Assembly: GCA_023427545.1 (NCBI GenBank)
Contig: JAEZBF010000236.1
Location: 1 to 8,154, forward strand
Reading direction: 5' to 3'
Length of the DNA stretch: 8,154 nucleotides
Source: Pseudomonadota bacterium
GTDB lineage: Bacteria; Pseudomonadota; Alphaproteobacteria; Rhizobiales; Devosiaceae
Under the pieces are notes generated by a model. That model saw nothing but the letters and a program-made list of their open reading frames with translations, was not told the origin of the DNA and searched no databases. Below, one piece after another: positions 5,852-8,154 of this stretch (positions are counted from its first letter, which is position 1; each line of letters starts with the position of its first letter). A program made the translations under genes and the position numbers.

Positions 5852-5855
5852 GGAG
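5852..5855 (+). promoter_or_regulatory. Ribosome binding site that sets the gyrB TTG start
   Basis: GGAG lies 5 nt before TTG 5861. No ATG or GTG exists in frame between the stop at 5819-5821 and the conserved GyrB sequence, so this site and the TTG together define the start. Confidence 0.75.
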
Positions 5856-5860
5856 CTTCA

Positions 5861-8154
5861 TTGAGCACCCCTGAACCTATCGAGCCGAGCCCCCGCGACG
5901 CCAGCGAGTACGGTGCGGATTCCATCAAGGTCCTCAAGGGCCTCGATGCCGTGCGCAAGCGTCCAGGCATGTACATCGGCGATACCGACGACGGTTCGGG
6001 CCTGCACCACATGGTCTACGAGGTGGTCGACAACGCCATCGACGAGGCGTTGGCCGGCCACGCCGACCTGGTCACTGTCACGCTCAACCCGGATGGTTCG
6101 TGCAGCGTGAATGACAATGGTCGCGGCATGCCCACTGGCATCCATCCCACCGAAGGCGTGTCGGCCGCCGAGGTCATCATGACCCAGCTCCATGCTGGCG
6201 GTAAGTTCGACCAGAATTCCTACAAGGTCTCGGGAGGCCTGCACGGTGTTGGCGTGTCGGTCGTCAACGCGCTCTCGCAATGGCTGCGGCTGAACGTCCG
6301 CCGCGACGGCCAGATACACGAGATGAGCTTCACCCACGGCGAGCCCGACGCGCCACTCAAGGTGACCGGCAGCTATGTCCCGAACCGCAAGCCTGGCACC
6401 TATGAGGGCCGCAGCGGCACCGAGGTCACCTTCCTGCCCTCGCCCGCGACGTTCACGATGGTGGAGTTCGATTTCGCGACGCTGGAGCACCGGCTGCGCG
6501 AGCTCGCCTTCCTGAACTCGGGCGTGCGCATCTTCCTGCGCGACCACCGGCATCCGGAGCCCGTCGAGGTCGAGCTATTTTACGAAGGCGGGCTCGAGGC
6601 CTTCGTACGCTATCTCGATAAGGCCAAGACGCCGCTCATTCCGGCGCCGATAATGCTGACGGCCGAGAAGGATGGGATCACCGTCGAAGTCGCGATGTGG
6701 TGGAACGACAGCTACCACGAGAACGTGCTCTGCTTCACCAACAACATCCCCCAGCGCGATGGCGGCACCCACCTGGCGGGCCTCCGTGGCGCGCTGACGC
6801 GGCAGGTAACGGCCTATGCGGAGCAGAGCGGCATCGCCAAGCGGGAGAAGGTCCAGCTTACCGGCGACGACACCCGCGAGGGGCTGACCTGCGTGCTTTC
6901 GGTGAAGGTGCCCGATCCGAAGTTCTCCAGTCAGACCAAGGACAAGCTGGTCTCGTCGGAAGTTCGGCCGGTGGTCGAGAACGGCGTCAACGACAAGCTG
7001 CAGCAGTGGTTCGAGGAGCATCCTACCGAGGCCAAGGCGGTTGTCGGCAAGGTGGCTGAGGCCGCTGCCGCCCGCGAGGCCGCACGCAAGGCGCGCGAGC
7101 TGACGCGGCGCAAGTCGGCGCTTGACGTCAACTACCTCGCCGGCAAGCTCAAGGATTGTTCCGAGAAGGACCCTGCGAAATCCGAATTGTTCCTGGTCGA
7201 GGGTGACAGCGCCGGCGGGTCGGCGACACAGGGGCGTGACCGCTCGAACCAGGCGGTGCTGCCCTTGCGCGGCAAGATCCTAAACGTCGAGCGGGCGCGC
7301 TTCGACCGCATGCTCGGCTCCGAGCAGATCGGCAACCTGGTCATGGCCCTCGGCACCTCGATCGGGCGCGAGGAGTTCAACATCGAGAAGCTCCGCTACC
7401 ACCGCATCATCATCATGACCGCTGCCGACGTGGATGGCGCCCACATCCGTCCTCTGCTGCTGACGTTCTTCTATCGGCAGATGCGCGAGCTGATCGACCG
7501 GGGCCACGTCTACATCGCCCAGCCCCCGCTGTTCAAAATCAAGCGTGGCTCGTCCGAGCAATACCTCAAGGACGAGCGCTCGCTCGAGGACTACCTGCTG
7601 GTAAGCGGCACCGAAGATGGCGTGCTGACCACCCGCAGCGGCACCACGCACGCGGGCGAAGACCTGCGCCACATCGTCAGCCAGGCGCGCGACATCGTGC
7701 ATGCCATCGACAGCCTCAATACGCGTTACCACCGCGGGCTGGTTGAGCAGGCGGCGATCGTCGGCGGCCTCGATCCCGAGGCGCTGAGCGACCCGGCCAG
7801 GACCGAAGAAGTGATCACGCGCATCGTGCGGCGGCTCGACCGCATCGCCGACGAGGTCGAGCGGGGCTGGTCCGGCGAACCGGACGGCGAGGGCGGCCTG
7901 CGCTTTTCGCGCACCGTTCGGGGCGTCACCGAGACGCAGATCATCGACGCCAGCCTGCTCAACAGCGCCGACGCGCGCAAGCTGCGCGCGATCGCCAGCC
8001 GCCTGGATGAACTCTACGGCGGGGTCGCCAAGCTCACGCGCAAGGATGGTACGATCGACATCTTCGGACCGCGCTCGCTGTTTGCCGCCGTCACGGCCGC
8101 AGGCCGCAAGGGCGTGTCGCTCCAGCGCTACAAGGGCCTGGGCGAGATGAACCC
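5861..8154 (+). CDS. gyrB: DNA gyrase subunit B, 3' end outside the window
   Basis: GyrB supplies the ATPase and part of the DNA-cleavage site of gyrase, which introduces negative supercoils with GyrA. 764 codons are visible of roughly 800-830, ending within YKGLGEMN. The GHKL ATPase has VVDNAIDEAL, DNGRGMPTGIH and GGLHGVGVSVVNAL, and the QTKDKLVSSE loop carries the catalytic lysine (K360). TOPRIM begins at VEGDSAGGS (E447) and continues with LPLRGKILNVE. The roughly 170-residue Gram-negative insertion lies at about 575-745. This is GyrB rather than ParE, judged by ILNVERARFDRML and that insertion. Start is TTG with GGAG 5 nt upstream. Odd: the usual TDADVDG reads TAADVDG (A521, codon GCT at 7421-7423), losing an aspartate that binds the cleavage metal. 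HIRTLLL reads HIRPLLL (P531), and SAKQG reads SATQG (T456). Confidence 0.97.
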   Translation, partial: MSTPEPIEPSPRDASEYGADSIKVLKGLDAVRKRPGMYIGDTDDGSGLHHMVYEVVDNAIDEALAGHADLVTVTLNPDGSCSVNDNGRGMPTGIHPTEGVSAAEVIMTQLHAGGKFDQNSYKVSGGLHGVGVSVVNALSQWLRLNVRRDGQIHEMSFTHGEPDAPLKVTGSYVPNRKPGTYEGRSGTEVTFLPSPATFTMVEFDFATLEHRLRELAFLNSGVRIFLRDHRHPEPVEVELFYEGGLEAFVRYLDKAKTPLIPAPIMLTAEKDGITVEVAMWWNDSYHENVLCFTNNIPQRDGGTHLAGLRGALTRQVTAYAEQSGIAKREKVQLTGDDTREGLTCVLSVKVPDPKFSSQTKDKLVSSEVRPVVENGVNDKLQQWFEEHPTEAKAVVGKVAEAAAAREAARKARELTRRKSALDVNYLAGKLKDCSEKDPAKSELFLVEGDSAGGSATQGRDRSNQAVLPLRGKILNVERARFDRMLGSEQIGNLVMALGTSIGREEFNIEKLRYHRIIIMTAADVDGAHIRPLLLTFFYRQMRELIDRGHVYIAQPPLFKIKRGSSEQYLKDERSLEDYLLVSGTEDGVLTTRSGTTHAGEDLRHIVSQARDIVHAIDSLNTRYHRGLVEQAAIVGGLDPEALSDPARTEEVITRIVRRLDRIADEVERGWSGEPDGEGGLRFSRTVRGVTETQIIDASLLNSADARKLRAIASRLDELYGGVAKLTRKDGTIDIFGPRSLFAAVTAAGRKGVSLQRYKGLGEMN

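Noticed and set aside
5858..6553. Minus-strand open frame opposite the start of gyrB
   Set aside because: Lies wholly over conserved GyrB ATPase sequence; no ribosome binding site or family resemblance.

Overview
This window is a chromosomal replication and housekeeping block from a GC-rich bacterium, most likely an alphaproteobacterium. Every gene is on the plus strand, in the order mutM (3' end only), rpsT, a long non-coding stretch, dnaA, dnaN, recF, gyrB (cut off by the window end). The protein sequences point to Alphaproteobacteria: the Cx4C zinc finger of MutM, the DnaA domain IV, the DnaN C-terminus LMPMRV, and GyrB with DVDGAHI and the long Gram-negative insertion. The gene order mutM-rpsT-dnaA fits too, as does a tight cluster of GANTC (CcrM-type) sites upstream of dnaA. 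I cannot place the order or genus.

Layout. Positions 2-451 encode the C-terminal half of the DNA glycosylase MutM. Positions 452-637 hold a good sigma70-type promoter and a leader hairpin for rpsT (638-904), which ends in a clear intrinsic terminator. Positions 905-1738 carry no convincing gene. This stretch holds seven GANTC sites, three ATTCAG motifs spaced exactly 54 bp apart, a perfect A/T-tract inverted repeat and weak DnaA-box-like sites, but no consensus DnaA box. It is either a large dnaA control region or an origin candidate. dnaA (1739-3175) is followed by a 243-bp gap with a REP-like dispersed palindrome and a hairpin plus T-run just before dnaN (3419-4534). An 83-bp gap made largely of inverted 7-bp repeats separates dnaN from recF (4618-5748). 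After a 112-bp gap, gyrB starts at a TTG codon (5861) and runs off the end.

How the genes work together. DnaA opens the origin, DnaN is the sliding clamp of DNA polymerase III, RecF helps load RecA at gaps and stalled forks, and GyrB is the ATPase/TOPRIM subunit of gyrase that relieves the supercoils replication makes. MutM removes oxidised purines, and rpsT encodes ribosomal protein S20.

I see no new multi-gene system, mobile element, CRISPR array or tRNA/rRNA gene. The most notable oddity is in gyrB: the first aspartate of the near-invariant DADVDG metal-binding motif of the TOPRIM domain reads as alanine. The other points of interest are non-coding: the GANTC cluster, the 54-bp-phased motif, and the repeats that have entered the dnaA-dnaN-recF spacers.
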